A stretch of 64,000 bases of DNA from Euryarchaeota archaeon UBA557 (GTDB lineage: Archaea > Thermoplasmatota > Poseidoniia > Poseidoniales > Thalassarchaeaceae). Within the stretch, counting starts at the first letter, position 1, and each line of letters opens with the position of its first letter. Under the pieces are notes generated by a model. That model worked only from the letters and a program-made list of their open reading frames with translations, had not been told where the DNA came from and searched no databases. Shown one piece after another: positions 7,292 through 15,548 of the stretch. Both the position numbers and the translations under genes were made by a program. Where the stretch lies: the NCBI GenBank assembly GCA_002503285.1, contig DARI01000025.1, forward strand, positions 28,795 through 92,794, written 5' to 3'.

Positions 7292-10200
7292 TAATTGTTG
7301 CCTCCATTCAAAGTCCCTTTCCATGCTTCGCGTAATTCCTTCATATTTGCAGAAAGAATAATTTTATCTCGATTGTTAAATATTATCATATCATTTGAGG
7401 TGACTTTGCCTATTTTATTACACTCGTGATTAATCATAGATTCTTCAAAAAGTTGTGAATCCTGCGGCTTTACACTTACTAAAATTCTACCAAGACTTTC
7501 ACCGAAAAGTGCTCCCCAAATATCTAAATTTTTATTATGATTAAAAAGACTTGAAATTTCTAAAACTGCACCAGAATCACATCCAAAACAACATTCTGTC
7601 ATTGCTGCAGCAAGTCCTGCATCGCTACAATCATGTGCGCTCGCAACCAACCCGTTGGACATTGAGTTTGTCAAACTTCGATAGAGTGCTAAATTTCTTG
7701 TGGCATCTATCTGAGGAACTTGGCCTCCTATTCCACTTTTACCATTTGTCTCATCATGCAGCATAAATGCTAACTCACTTGCACCTAATTCTTGATGTGT
7801 CTCCCCTACAAGATAGATTATGTCTCCAATTGTCTTAAAGTCACTAGATACTGCTTTTCTTACATCTTTGTGGTTCCCTATTAGACTGAATAACAATGTC
7901 GGAGGGACGCTGATTTTAGTACCATTTATTGTTGCATCATTCTTCATTGAATCTTTTCCACTAATACACGGTAATTGATAAGCCCTACACACATCATCTA
8001 AGGCCCTATTAGCTCTAACTAATTGTGCTAATTTATATCTACCATCTGGTGTCTTCATTGACTCTACAGGATCCGGCCAACAGAAGTTGTCTAGTCCTGC
8101 TATTAAATCTAAGTCAACGCCTACACACACTGCATTTCGCAGCGCTTCATCAATACTAGCTGCAGCCATGGCATAAGTATCGATATCTGAGTATCTTGGC
8201 ACTATTCCATTTGAAATTACTGCGCCTTGTGTTTGTCCTTGCAGTGGCGCAATTACCGCAGCGTCTCCTGGAGCATCGTGGTTTATTCCACAAAATGGTT
8301 TGATTACAGATTGTCCTTGAACTTCATGATCATACGATCTGACCCATGATTCTTTGCTTGCAACATTGGGCCTTGCCATTAACCTAAGAAGTATATTTCC
8401 CATATTCTCTGGATTATTGGATGGGAATTGTATTGGTTTGTGTGTTGGCACTTCCCACTCAGATTCCAATTCTAATTGCGGGCACCCGTCATGAAGAAAC
8501 TTCATAGGGAGGTTAGCAACAGTTTTGTTGCCAAAGTTTACTTCAAATGAACCTGTGTCCGTAAATTCTCCTACAATTGTTGCTTCAACTTCATGTAGTA
8601 GTGCTAATTTCTCAAATTCTTTGCAATCTTGCTCTTTTATTCCTATGGTCATTCTTTCTTGTGACTCCGAAACTAAAATTTCCCAAGGACTTAGGCCTGG
8701 ATGTTTCAAAGGCACATTTGCTAAGTCCAGAAAGGCACCATTTGTCAGTTCTGCTAATTCACCAACACTACTTGATAGCCCTCCTGCTCCATTATCTGTT
8801 ATTACTTGGATTAAACCAGAATCTCTAGCCTCCAATACCATGTCAATCATTTTCTTTTGAGTTATTGGATCTCCGATTTGTACTGCAGAGCTTGGGCTTT
8901 CTTCGGTTAGCTCCAGGCTAGAAAATGTTGCTCCATGAATGCCATCACTTCCTACTCTCCCACCGACCATGTAAATTATATCTCCAACTGATGGGGTTTT
9001 GATATGACTTTCACGCCCATCTTTTAATATTCTAGGCATTATTCCCACAGTCCCACAATAAACTAATGGTTTACCAATATATCTATCATCAAAAATAATT
9101 GCACCATTGACAGTAGGTATTCCGGACTCATTTCCTCCTGTTCTTACACCTGAATGAACGCCCCTAAGTACTCGTAAAGGATGAAATAATCCTGTTGGTA
9201 TTTGACCTTTATAATCAGGTGGCCCAAAACAAAAAACATCTGTGTTTGCTATTGGCTTTGATCCTAATCCAGTTCCTAAAATATCCCTATTTACTCCTAC
9301 AATTCCAGTCATTGCTCCCCCAAATGGATCTAATGCAGATGGTGAATTATGGGTTTCTGCTTTAATACACAAGCTCCATTGCTCATTCCATGCAATTACT
9401 CCAGAGTTATCATGGAAGATACTTAGTAACCAATCTACATCTTTTTGAATATCTAATGTAGGTGTCACGATATGTGTCTTGAATAACGAGTTTATTGTAG
9501 TGTCTTCTCCTGTTTCATTATCAACATGATGAATATTAGCCGCGAATATTTTGTGAGAACAATGTTCTGACCAAGTTTGAGCTAGACATTCCAGTTCAAC
9601 ATCAGTAGGCATATCCGATGGGAGTCCCAATTCAATTCTTCTCCGTTGCACCTCTTCATCTTTATACTGCAATTGAATAGTTTTCATTTCTTTTAGGTTT
9701 AATGCAAGTAAGCCCTTTTCACTTATTTTAATTAATTCGTTATCGTTAACATTTAGATTTATAGTTTTGATTGATTTAAATGGTTGAGTAGTTTTAATTG
9801 GTGCCCTGAGTATACCCCATCTTTTAATTAGACAATCTTCTTTTTTGGTTGTTATAGCATGTTCAATCATAGGATTATACAGCTTATCCGCTATTTCATC
9901 AATATTAACATCATCAGGTATGCCCCAAAAAAGATATATTTTTGAGGTAAATACTTCACTAGAATTGTTAAGTTCTGGGTATATGGTTCTTAGACCATCT
10001 AATGCTGCCTTACCAGCATTATCTGTTACTCCTGGTTTAAATCCAATATGAATATGTAGATCTGGTTGTAATGGAAATATTTTATCTGAGTTTAATATAT
10101 GTAAATTCGCTATTCCATGTTCTATTATTGGGTCACAAAAAAGATCGTAGACTGTTTTTTCTATTTTTTCACTATTTAAGTTGGAAATAATATCATACCT

Positions 10201-10335
10201 ATGAATTATTTTTACATTATGTATCTTTATATTATGGTCAGAAATAAACATTTTTTTAATATTATTACCTTTAGAATCAGAAAGACCCGGGATACTCTTT
10301 GTTGTAACTTCTACACTACAAGATCTGCTTTTCAT
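7291..10335 (-). CDS. purL: Phosphoribosylformylglycinamidine synthase with fused PurS-like domain
   Basis: The ATP-dependent synthetase component of FGAM synthase. At 1,014 residues it is longer than free-standing small PurL (about 720-760) and shorter than the single-chain large PurL (about 1,300). Residues 35-200 resemble PurS twice: two segments contain a P-x-IEHxI element (DPIIEHGI and NPMIEHAI), and FKPGVTDNAGKAA matches the PurS core. The catalytic part starts near residue 225 with TWSEHCSHK, followed by GAMTGIVGVNRD, TDNGAGGLSSSVGEL and a second AIRS-type half (SGKDSMKND, HDCSDAGLAAA). The glutaminase is the separate, coupled purQ. Confidence 0.95.
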   Translation of the reverse strand: MKSRSCSVEVTTKSIPGLSDSKGNNIKKMFISDHNIKIHNVKIIHRYDIISNLNSEKIEKTVYDLFCDPIIEHGIANLHILNSDKIFPLQPDLHIHIGFKPGVTDNAGKAALDGLRTIYPELNNSSEVFTSKIYLFWGIPDDVNIDEIADKLYNPMIEHAITTKKEDCLIKRWGILRAPIKTTQPFKSIKTINLNVNDNELIKISEKGLLALNLKEMKTIQLQYKDEEVQRRRIELGLPSDMPTDVELECLAQTWSEHCSHKIFAANIHHVDNETGEDTTINSLFKTHIVTPTLDIQKDVDWLLSIFHDNSGVIAWNEQWSLCIKAETHNSPSALDPFGGAMTGIVGVNRDILGTGLGSKPIANTDVFCFGPPDYKGQIPTGLFHPLRVLRGVHSGVRTGGNESGIPTVNGAIIFDDRYIGKPLVYCGTVGIMPRILKDGRESHIKTPSVGDIIYMVGGRVGSDGIHGATFSSLELTEESPSSAVQIGDPITQKKMIDMVLEARDSGLIQVITDNGAGGLSSSVGELAELTNGAFLDLANVPLKHPGLSPWEILVSESQERMTIGIKEQDCKEFEKLALLHEVEATIVGEFTDTGSFEVNFGNKTVANLPMKFLHDGCPQLELESEWEVPTHKPIQFPSNNPENMGNILLRLMARPNVASKESWVRSYDHEVQGQSVIKPFCGINHDAPGDAAVIAPLQGQTQGAVISNGIVPRYSDIDTYAMAAASIDEALRNAVCVGVDLDLIAGLDNFCWPDPVESMKTPDGRYKLAQLVRANRALDDVCRAYQLPCISGKDSMKNDATINGTKISVPPTLLFSLIGNHKDVRKAVSSDFKTIGDIIYLVGETHQELGASELAFMLHDETNGKSGIGGQVPQIDATRNLALYRSLTNSMSNGLVASAHDCSDAGLAAAMTECCFGCDSGAVLEISSLFNHNKNLDIWGALFGESLGRILVSVKPQDSQLFEESMINHECNKIGKVTSNDMIIFNNRDKIILSANMKELREAWKGTLNGGNN

Positions 10336-10634
10336 TTACTCGCACACTCCCAAATATCATTATCGAAGAGATGTTTCTCTTTGAACAAAGCGGAAAGGGT
10401 AACCCCTTCATTTCCATTGTAGATAATACGAATTTATTGAAAATAATATTTATAAAAATAATATTGGAAATTATGTTAAGAATATTTATTTACTATCTGT
10501 GATACCGTAATATCGATTACTATCGTCAATATGATTTTATTATAGATTATTATATTTACATCGGTAATTTATAATTTCCAATAGAAATAAAGGGGTATGG
10601 GTAAACTTGAGAGCCTAAACTCTTTCCGAAGACT
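10336..10634. promoter_or_regulatory. Divergent intergenic region, purL / ferredoxin
   Basis: The longest gap in the window (299 bases), very AT-rich, separating divergent genes and so holding both promoters. A 13-bp perfect inverted repeat (TATTGGAAATTAT, 10462-10474, and its complement, 10571-10583) encloses 96 bases. Near purL there are short hairpins: AAGAGA/TCTCTT at 10366-10381 and CTTTG/CAAAG at 10379-10390. A TATA-like TTTATAAAAATAA lies at about 10450-10462. No reading frame or recognisable RNA gene was seen. Confidence 0.55.
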
Positions 10635-10841
10635 ATGGGGAGACTTCCGCATCATCTTTTTATTGTAAACAATGACAGATGCTTTGGATGTGCAGCCTGT
10701 ATTGCTTTATGTCCTGTTAATGCATTATCTCTGATTAATATTATAGCAATTGTTGACGAACCAGCTTGCACTCACTGTAACTTATGTATCCCTGCATGCC
10801 CAGTTCATGCATTGTCTATAGATCCAATTCCTGGAGCGTAA
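10635..10841 (+). CDS. Ferredoxin, 2[4Fe-4S]
   Basis: A 68-residue bacterial-type ferredoxin. The first cluster uses Cys16, 19, 22 and 26 (CFGCAACIALCP), the second Cys45, 48, 51 and 55 (CTHCNLCIPACP). It is a low-potential cytoplasmic electron carrier. The stop overlaps the start of the next gene as TAATG, so the two are translated together. With GGGP synthase two genes on, a role as electron donor to a lipid-saturating reductase is plausible, since ferredoxin genes often lie beside geranylgeranyl reductase genes in archaea. That role is inference. Confidence 0.9.
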   Translation: MGRLPHHLFIVNNDRCFGCAACIALCPVNALSLINIIAIVDEPACTHCNLCIPACPVHALSIDPIPGA

Positions 10842-11482
10842 TGTCTTTGAAAATTTCATTTATTGATACTTCACTTGAAACATTATGTATGGCTCAAGAA
10901 ATAATGGATAACTTAGACTGTGAAATACATTTTTTTTCAGAAGATGCAGAAATTGGCCTCTTTGGCGAATTGCCCGGGATTGTTTCGAAGTGGCCCTTAG
11001 TACCAAATACCTGGACTACATCGATGTACTCGCAAAACTACAAACTTAAATGCACGGCTGTACGAAGATCATGGTTTGAAAAAGCAATAGCAATCTCTTT
11101 GGCAAAGAAAAATACCCAGTTCCATCTTAGGACAAGAATCACTAACTTTGAAGATAACAAAGTCGAATTTTCTGGAGCGGGATCTTTCGGTTCTGGAATA
11201 TTAAATTTTGATAAAGTATTTCAAACTAGTATAGAATCTAATAGCACTTTTTGGTATGGCGGGGTAACAACTACTGAAATGGCACCTAATTCAAATTTAA
11301 TCATAGGAAAAAGATCTGACTCTACGATTGAAGTATGGGCCGAACGTAAACTACCTCAAGATATCAATTGGATACAAAAAATGTCATGGATAGGAAAAAC
11401 ACCTAAAAATTCTATTGAATCTGATATAGATATTGGAATACGACGGGCAAATAACTTTCTAAACAAAGTCAATATAGAATGA
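10841..11482 (+). CDS. Unknown protein resembling a degenerate FAD-binding reductase
   Basis: A 213-residue protein with no confident family. Residues 1-50 look like the first beta-alpha-beta of a flavoprotein of the geranylgeranyl-reductase type. A hydrophobic strand (KISFIDTS) occupies the place of the GxGxxG loop, a helix follows, then EIHFFSEDAEIGLFGELPGI, which recalls the acidic second strand and EIG-x-G element. The glycine motif itself is missing. The middle (RRSWFEKAIAISLAKK near 77) and the C-terminal FYGG-like part also loosely fit a reductase with deletions. The start at 10841 is coupled to ferredoxin (TAATG) and GGGP synthase follows after 18 bases. It may be an accessory or a divergent reductase. 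Confidence 0.6.
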   Translation: MSLKISFIDTSLETLCMAQEIMDNLDCEIHFFSEDAEIGLFGELPGIVSKWPLVPNTWTTSMYSQNYKLKCTAVRRSWFEKAIAISLAKKNTQFHLRTRITNFEDNKVEFSGAGSFGSGILNFDKVFQTSIESNSTFWYGGVTTTEMAPNSNLIIGKRSDSTIEVWAERKLPQDINWIQKMSWIGKTPKNSIESDIDIGIRRANNFLNKVNIE

Positions 11483-11500
11483 GAAAGATGTGATGATAGA

Positions 11501-12313
11501 ATGAATAATAATTTGACTAGTATTTTGAGTTTTGTAACATCCAGTGAAAAGTATACGAGACATGCAATTCTAATTGATCCAGCCGATCAGTTGCCGGAAG
11601 TAGCAGCGAAGAGATGTTTAGCAGCCGTGAATGCTGGCACTAGCATGATATTGGTCGGAGGTTCTTCAAATACAGATATGCATAATGTAGAAGCGACTGT
11701 ATCGTCCATTAAAGAAATGCTTGAATTAGTTCAGTGGGCATCTACTCAGGATTCATTAGGTGTAGAGGAAAATAAAATCGTCCCAATTGTATTATTTCCT
11801 CAAGGCGCAGCTGCATTATCCTCAATGGCAGATGCTGTTACTTTTATGATGCTGATGAATAGTACCAGCCCACAATACCTCATTGAAGAACAAGTAATGG
11901 GGGCACCACATATCAAAAAAAGTGGTATTGAACCACTACCTATGGGTTATTTGGTTTGCGCTCCCGGTGGAAAAGTTGGAGAAGTTGGCCAAGCAGACTT
12001 AATCCAACCATCGGATATTGATAGGATGTCTGCGTATGCAACAACCGCCCAATTTTATGGTTTTAAATTAATTTATTTAGAGGCTGGAAGTGGAGCAAAG
12101 ACACCGGTATCTCCAGATTTAATTCGTTCTGCTCGCGATTCATGTAATCTCACAATAGTAGTTGGGGGAGGAATTCGAGATGCCCAAACGGCCAGAATAG
12201 CATCAAAAGCAGGTGCAGACTGGATAGTGACTGGAAACTTGGCCGAAGAGTATGATAACGCTGACGAACTTCAAGAAATATTAACTAAATTTATATCAGA
12301 CATGAATCAATAA
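11501..12313 (+). CDS. Geranylgeranylglyceryl phosphate synthase
   Basis: A prenyltransferase joining sn-glycerol-1-phosphate and geranylgeranyl diphosphate, the first committed step of archaeal ether lipid synthesis. The 270-residue TIM-barrel protein shows HAILIDPAD near residue 22 (phosphate and Mg site), MILVGGSS near 50, IVLFPQGA near 92, LIYLEAGSGA near 188 and the phosphate-binding VVGGGIRD...ADWIVTGN at 220-247, all GGGPS/PcrB hallmarks. A purine-rich GATGTGATGA precedes the ATG. It is the last gene of the ferredoxin-led trio and converges on the DDAH-like gene with a 3-base gap. Confidence 0.92.
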   Translation: MNNNLTSILSFVTSSEKYTRHAILIDPADQLPEVAAKRCLAAVNAGTSMILVGGSSNTDMHNVEATVSSIKEMLELVQWASTQDSLGVEENKIVPIVLFPQGAAALSSMADAVTFMMLMNSTSPQYLIEEQVMGAPHIKKSGIEPLPMGYLVCAPGGKVGEVGQADLIQPSDIDRMSAYATTAQFYGFKLIYLEAGSGAKTPVSPDLIRSARDSCNLTIVVGGGIRDAQTARIASKAGADWIVTGNLAEEYDNADELQEILTKFISDMNQ

Positions 12314-12316
12314 CAT

Positions 12317-13111
12317 TTATTTTATAAACAGAGATAAGCATGTTAATGATCCATCTGCATCCATTATTGGGGCCATATCTACGGTAGTAATCGAGAAACC
12401 ATAATTCAAAAGTATTTTTCTAGTGTCCGGAAATCCATTTGCAATTATTACCCTATCATCGGCGTAACCGAGAACATTAGATGCATAACTCTCTGAATTT
12501 GGTATTCTTATTATTTCGTCAGCAAAATCGAATTGATTAGATTTCAAATGACCTTCTGCTAAGATAATACTTCCCGGTCTTGGACTTGAACAGACGGTAG
12601 TCAAATGCAATGTTGATGATGGAATATTAATGAATTCAAATTCATAACCAGCATCTTTTACACAATTTCCTAAAAAATTAGCTCCTAGGACATTGGTTCT
12701 AGTTGAAACACCTATTAAGAATTTATCATCAAAAAAAACTACATCTCCTCCATCAATTGAACATTTTTTAGGCATATTAATTATTTCATAGTCTTTTAAT
12801 AAATATTCCTTAATTGCCTCCTCTTCTCCCTTCCTAGTTGTATGGCCCATATTAGCAATAACCACTTTATCATCAATCATTATTGATGTATCTTCAACAA
12901 AACAGCAATCAGGATGAGTATTAATGCTTGGTAAAATTATAACATCTGTGCCATGAGCTTCTAAAGCTGCCACATATGCTGAATGGGATCCCTTTGCTTT
13001 CTCATAATTTGGTTTATTTTTACCGAAATAAGATGTCAACGCCTCAGAATAACTTTTAGAAATACCTCTAGTTATCGCCCTCGATTTATTCCTATCATAT
13101 GTACCGGGCAT
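12317..13111 (-). CDS. DDAH-family amidinohydrolase (dimethylargininase-like)
   Basis: A guanidino-modifying enzyme of the arginine deiminase superfamily. It carries the substrate-binding PDCCFVEDT (67-75), IDGGDVVFF (119-127), a GVSTRTN element near 134, catalytic His169 in STLHLTTVC and catalytic Cys258 in GSLTCLSLF near the C-terminus. At 264 residues and with this motif order it matches N-omega,N-omega-dimethylarginine dimethylaminohydrolase better than arginine deiminase (about 400 residues). It would release citrulline from methylated or free arginine analogues. No arginine-pathway gene is nearby, so the physiological substrate is open. Confidence 0.85.
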   Translation of the reverse strand: MPGTYDRNKSRAITRGISKSYSEALTSYFGKNKPNYEKAKGSHSAYVAALEAHGTDVIILPSINTHPDCCFVEDTSIMIDDKVVIANMGHTTRKGEEEAIKEYLLKDYEIINMPKKCSIDGGDVVFFDDKFLIGVSTRTNVLGANFLGNCVKDAGYEFEFINIPSSTLHLTTVCSSPRPGSIILAEGHLKSNQFDFADEIIRIPNSESYASNVLGYADDRVIIANGFPDTRKILLNYGFSITTVDMAPIMDADGSLTCLSLFIK

Positions 13112-13183
13112 GAAAGACCGAGTAAGTAAGATTTGATAATACTTCGGAATTAGGAATGCTATTTCCTAAATCCAGTCATAACA

Positions 13184-13639
13184 TTATTCAATAGATTTGG
13201 AAAGCTTATCCATATGGATTTCCATATCTAAAATCAACATTAATAATTCTTCTTCATTCTGTAATAATTTTGTATTTTTGGCTTCTAAAATTTTTATTTT
13301 ATTTCTATCACTTTCAAAGTCATTATTTCGCACTCTTTCATTTCCTAATTGATTTTTTAGTTGTAAATTTCGTGTATTAACTACTCTAATCTTTTCTTCT
13401 AATTCGGCTATCAGTGGCCTACCAGAATCATTATTTGAATGATTTTTCAACTCCATTGATCTGAATCTTCGTCGACCAGCCGCTAACTCTATTTCCATTT
13501 TATTGATTTCATCCCATAACGAAATAACTTCTTCAATAAGCCTATCTTGAGAAATATCTTTTAATCGATCCGTCAGACTGATATCTTCATCAGAAGTAAA
13601 TACTTCTTTATGATGATTAATCTCAGGTGAATCCATCAT
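13184..13639 (-). CDS. Coiled-coil protein of unknown function
   Basis: A 151-residue, highly charged protein that is mostly heptad-like helix from about residue 25 to the end (EEVISLWDEINKMEIELAAGRRRF, then long E/K/N/L-rich repeats). There is no membrane segment, signal peptide or recognised domain. Two adjacent ATGs (13639 and 13636) are possible starts. It lies 72 bases upstream of the DDAH-like gene on the same strand. It probably oligomerises; nothing more can be said. Confidence 0.65.
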   Translation of the reverse strand: MMDSPEINHHKEVFTSDEDISLTDRLKDISQDRLIEEVISLWDEINKMEIELAAGRRRFRSMELKNHSNNDSGRPLIAELEEKIRVVNTRNLQLKNQLGNERVRNNDFESDRNKIKILEAKNTKLLQNEEELLMLILDMEIHMDKLSKSIE

Positions 13640-13796
13640 GCCTCATTATCCATCCACAATATTATCCATTTGAACCTTGAGGGGATCTTAGTCCTAAAAC
13701 AGCGATAACTCACCCAAACCAGAATTTCCAAATAAAAAAATACTAAATAAAAACCCTTTTAAAAAATCATATAAAGTAATATATTAACACATCGCG

Positions 13797-13803
13797 TTTA
13801 TAT
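13797..13803 (+). promoter_or_regulatory. TATA box for the LX gene, likely leaderless
   Basis: TTTATAT at 13797-13803 is centred 27 bases before the LX ATG at 13827. This is the standard archaeal TATA-to-start distance if transcription begins at or next to the ATG. No ribosome-binding sequence lies between, which fits a leaderless mRNA. A second AT-rich block (ATATAAAG) lies at about 13770. Confidence 0.5.
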
Positions 13804-13826
13804 CAAAACCTTTGTTCGAACGATTT

Positions 13827-14054
13827 ATGAAAGCATACAGGGCAAAAGGAACATTCAGGAATGGTAAACGCGATCAAGTTTACACATTGGATATCGTAGC
13901 TGCTGATGAAGAAGAGGCAAAACATCTTATTTATTCAAATTTTGGTAGTAGACATGCTACGCCTCGAAGATTCGTAAAAATCGATACACTAGAAATAATA
14001 GACCCTTCTGAATCTACAGCAGCAGTTGTTGTAGCGCATTTTAGAGATGAATGA
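13827..14054 (+). CDS. rpl20A: Ribosomal protein LX (L18a/L20a family)
   Basis: An archaeal large-subunit ribosomal protein of 75 residues. The sequence KAYRAKGTFRNGKRDQVYTLDIVAADEEEAKHLIY and the following FGSRHATPRRFVKI match LX throughout. The ATG at 13827 is chosen over an in-frame TTG at 13812 because LX proteins start at this point and the TATA box is spaced for it. In many Euryarchaeota LX is followed directly by pfdA and ftsY; here four genes lie in between. Confidence 0.92.
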   Translation: MKAYRAKGTFRNGKRDQVYTLDIVAADEEEAKHLIYSNFGSRHATPRRFVKIDTLEIIDPSESTAAVVVAHFRDE

Positions 14055-14070
14055 TGACTTTATCTCATCT

Positions 14071-14088
14071 TTTCACGAAATCGTGAAA
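14071..14088. promoter_or_regulatory. 18-bp dyad downstream of LX
   Basis: TTTCACGA and TCGTGAAA form 8-bp arms around a two-base centre. It lies 17 bases after the LX stop and 25 bases before the next start. The two-base centre suits a protein-binding operator better than an RNA hairpin. No copy was noticed elsewhere in the window. Confidence 0.4.
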
Positions 14089-14112
14089 GCATAGATGCAT
14101 CGAGGAAGTTAT

Positions 14113-14679
14113 ATGAAGAAAGATTTCAAGAAAGGATTCATGCGTCAATATTGGCGAATTCAACAAAGTCAAACTCTTATATCAACTGTGTTTTGGATTA
14201 CAACATTAACATTACTGATATGGCCAAACGTAAGTTGGAGATTCCAGTCGAATGAAGAACTCTTAAGCATACCAATGACATATTGGGCATTATCTGCGAT
14301 TGCAACATCAGTTTTACTATTGGTAATAATACTGGGGTGGACATATGATGTAGCATTAGGCCTCTGGAGAGAACATCTTACAGTAGTACAAGAAAGAAAT
14401 CCTTTTACAACATATAAAGTTAATGCTCCCTGGGGAATACTTTTAGCCCAAACTAATACTATTCTAAGAAAATTATCTGATGAAGATGATGAAGACATCA
14501 TAAGGCATTGTGATTTTATCGATAGATGGCTAGATTGGAATGCAAATCAAGAAATATGGGCCAGAACAATGTCTTCATGGAAGCAAATAATGGGCGACGA
14601 AGATCCTTATTTATTCCATATTTCAGAAGAAACTAGAGCAAATTTAGAGGAAGCAGCAAAAAATATTCAAGATTTTTAA
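14113..14679 (+). CDS. Two-TM membrane protein of unknown function
   Basis: About 188 residues. Hydrophobic helices lie near residues 21-40 (ISTVFWITTLTLLIW) and 57-80 (TYWALSAIATSVLLLVIILGW), separated by a short loop, with a basic N-terminus (KKDFKKGF) and a roughly 110-residue hydrophilic C-terminal part rich in Trp, Asp and Glu. The ATG at 14113 follows a GAGGAAG ribosome-binding sequence, so the frame start at 14095 is unlikely. It leads the block that contains cysQ-cysD-cysNC, ending 20 bases before cysQ. A link to sulfate or sulfation is only positional. Confidence 0.65.
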   Translation: MKKDFKKGFMRQYWRIQQSQTLISTVFWITTLTLLIWPNVSWRFQSNEELLSIPMTYWALSAIATSVLLLVIILGWTYDVALGLWREHLTVVQERNPFTTYKVNAPWGILLAQTNTILRKLSDEDDEDIIRHCDFIDRWLDWNANQEIWARTMSSWKQIMGDEDPYLFHISEETRANLEEAAKNIQDF

Positions 14680-14699
14680 ATAAAAAGGGTGGGCATAAT

Positions 14700-15500
14700 T
14701 TGAACCCAGAAGACATTGTTAGAATTTCTCAATTAGCGGGGGACGAAATTTTAAAGATATATAATCAAAAGGAAAATTTAAAAATATCTCACAAAGACGA
14801 TAATTCACCATTAACAGATGCAGATTTGGCAGCACATAACATCATAATTCAAGAACTACAATTAATAGATAATACCCCAATAGTATCCGAAGAAGGTAGA
14901 ATAGGTGACCCTGAGGAAAGTGGAACTTGTTGGCTAGTAGATCCATTAGATGGTACTAAAGAATTCATTAAAAGGAATGGAATGTTCACTGTGAATATAG
15001 CATTGATGCAACGAGACGGAAGTAGATGGAAACCAATATTTGGAGTAGTACACGCCCCAGTGTCGAAAACAACATGGTTTGGAGGTATAATGATCCCATC
15101 AGAAAGAAGAGGGCCTGATGGATCCGGATTAATAATGGTCCGCCCCTCAAATCCTCCTCAACCAGTAAGATTAGTTGCTAGTGGCACACATAGAGGAGAG
15201 AATGACGAAAAATTTGCAAAGAGAATTGGTAACTATGATTTAGTAAGAATGGGTTCCTCACTTAAAGCATGTATAGTTGCTGAAGGAGGTGCCGATCTAT
15301 ATCCGAGATTTGGCCCCACATCATGTTGGGATATTGCTGCAGCACATGCTGTTGTTTCTGGTGCAGGAGGGTTAGTATTAAATCCGGATGGAAATACATT
15401 AGATTACGATATCATCAATAAAGTATTAAATCCATATTTTCTTGTTACTTCTGACAATAGATGGACAAATGATTGGATTTATCAAAATAAGTCTTTATGA
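14700..15500 (+). CDS. cysQ: 3'(2'),5'-bisphosphate nucleotidase
   Basis: A Mg-dependent, lithium-sensitive-type phosphatase of the inositol monophosphatase superfamily. It removes the 3' phosphate of PAP, the by-product of sulfotransferases and PAPS reductase, giving AMP. Metal ligands are in SEEG (Glu64-Glu65) and DPLDGTKEF (Asp81, Asp84), with a late WDIAAAHAV element near residue 215. The TTG start at 14700 follows GGGTGG, a good ribosome-binding sequence, and gives the usual N-terminus. The DPLDGTKEF form points to CysQ rather than an inositol-specific enzyme. It lies 48 bases before cysD in the same direction. Confidence 0.9.
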   Translation: MNPEDIVRISQLAGDEILKIYNQKENLKISHKDDNSPLTDADLAAHNIIIQELQLIDNTPIVSEEGRIGDPEESGTCWLVDPLDGTKEFIKRNGMFTVNIALMQRDGSRWKPIFGVVHAPVSKTTWFGGIMIPSERRGPDGSGLIMVRPSNPPQPVRLVASGTHRGENDEKFAKRIGNYDLVRMGSSLKACIVAEGGADLYPRFGPTSCWDIAAAHAVVSGAGGLVLNPDGNTLDYDIINKVLNPYFLVTSDNRWTNDWIYQNKSL

Positions 15501-15548
15501 GTCTAATCCCCGACGATGTAAAATAGTTAAGAACATACGCGAAAACCA

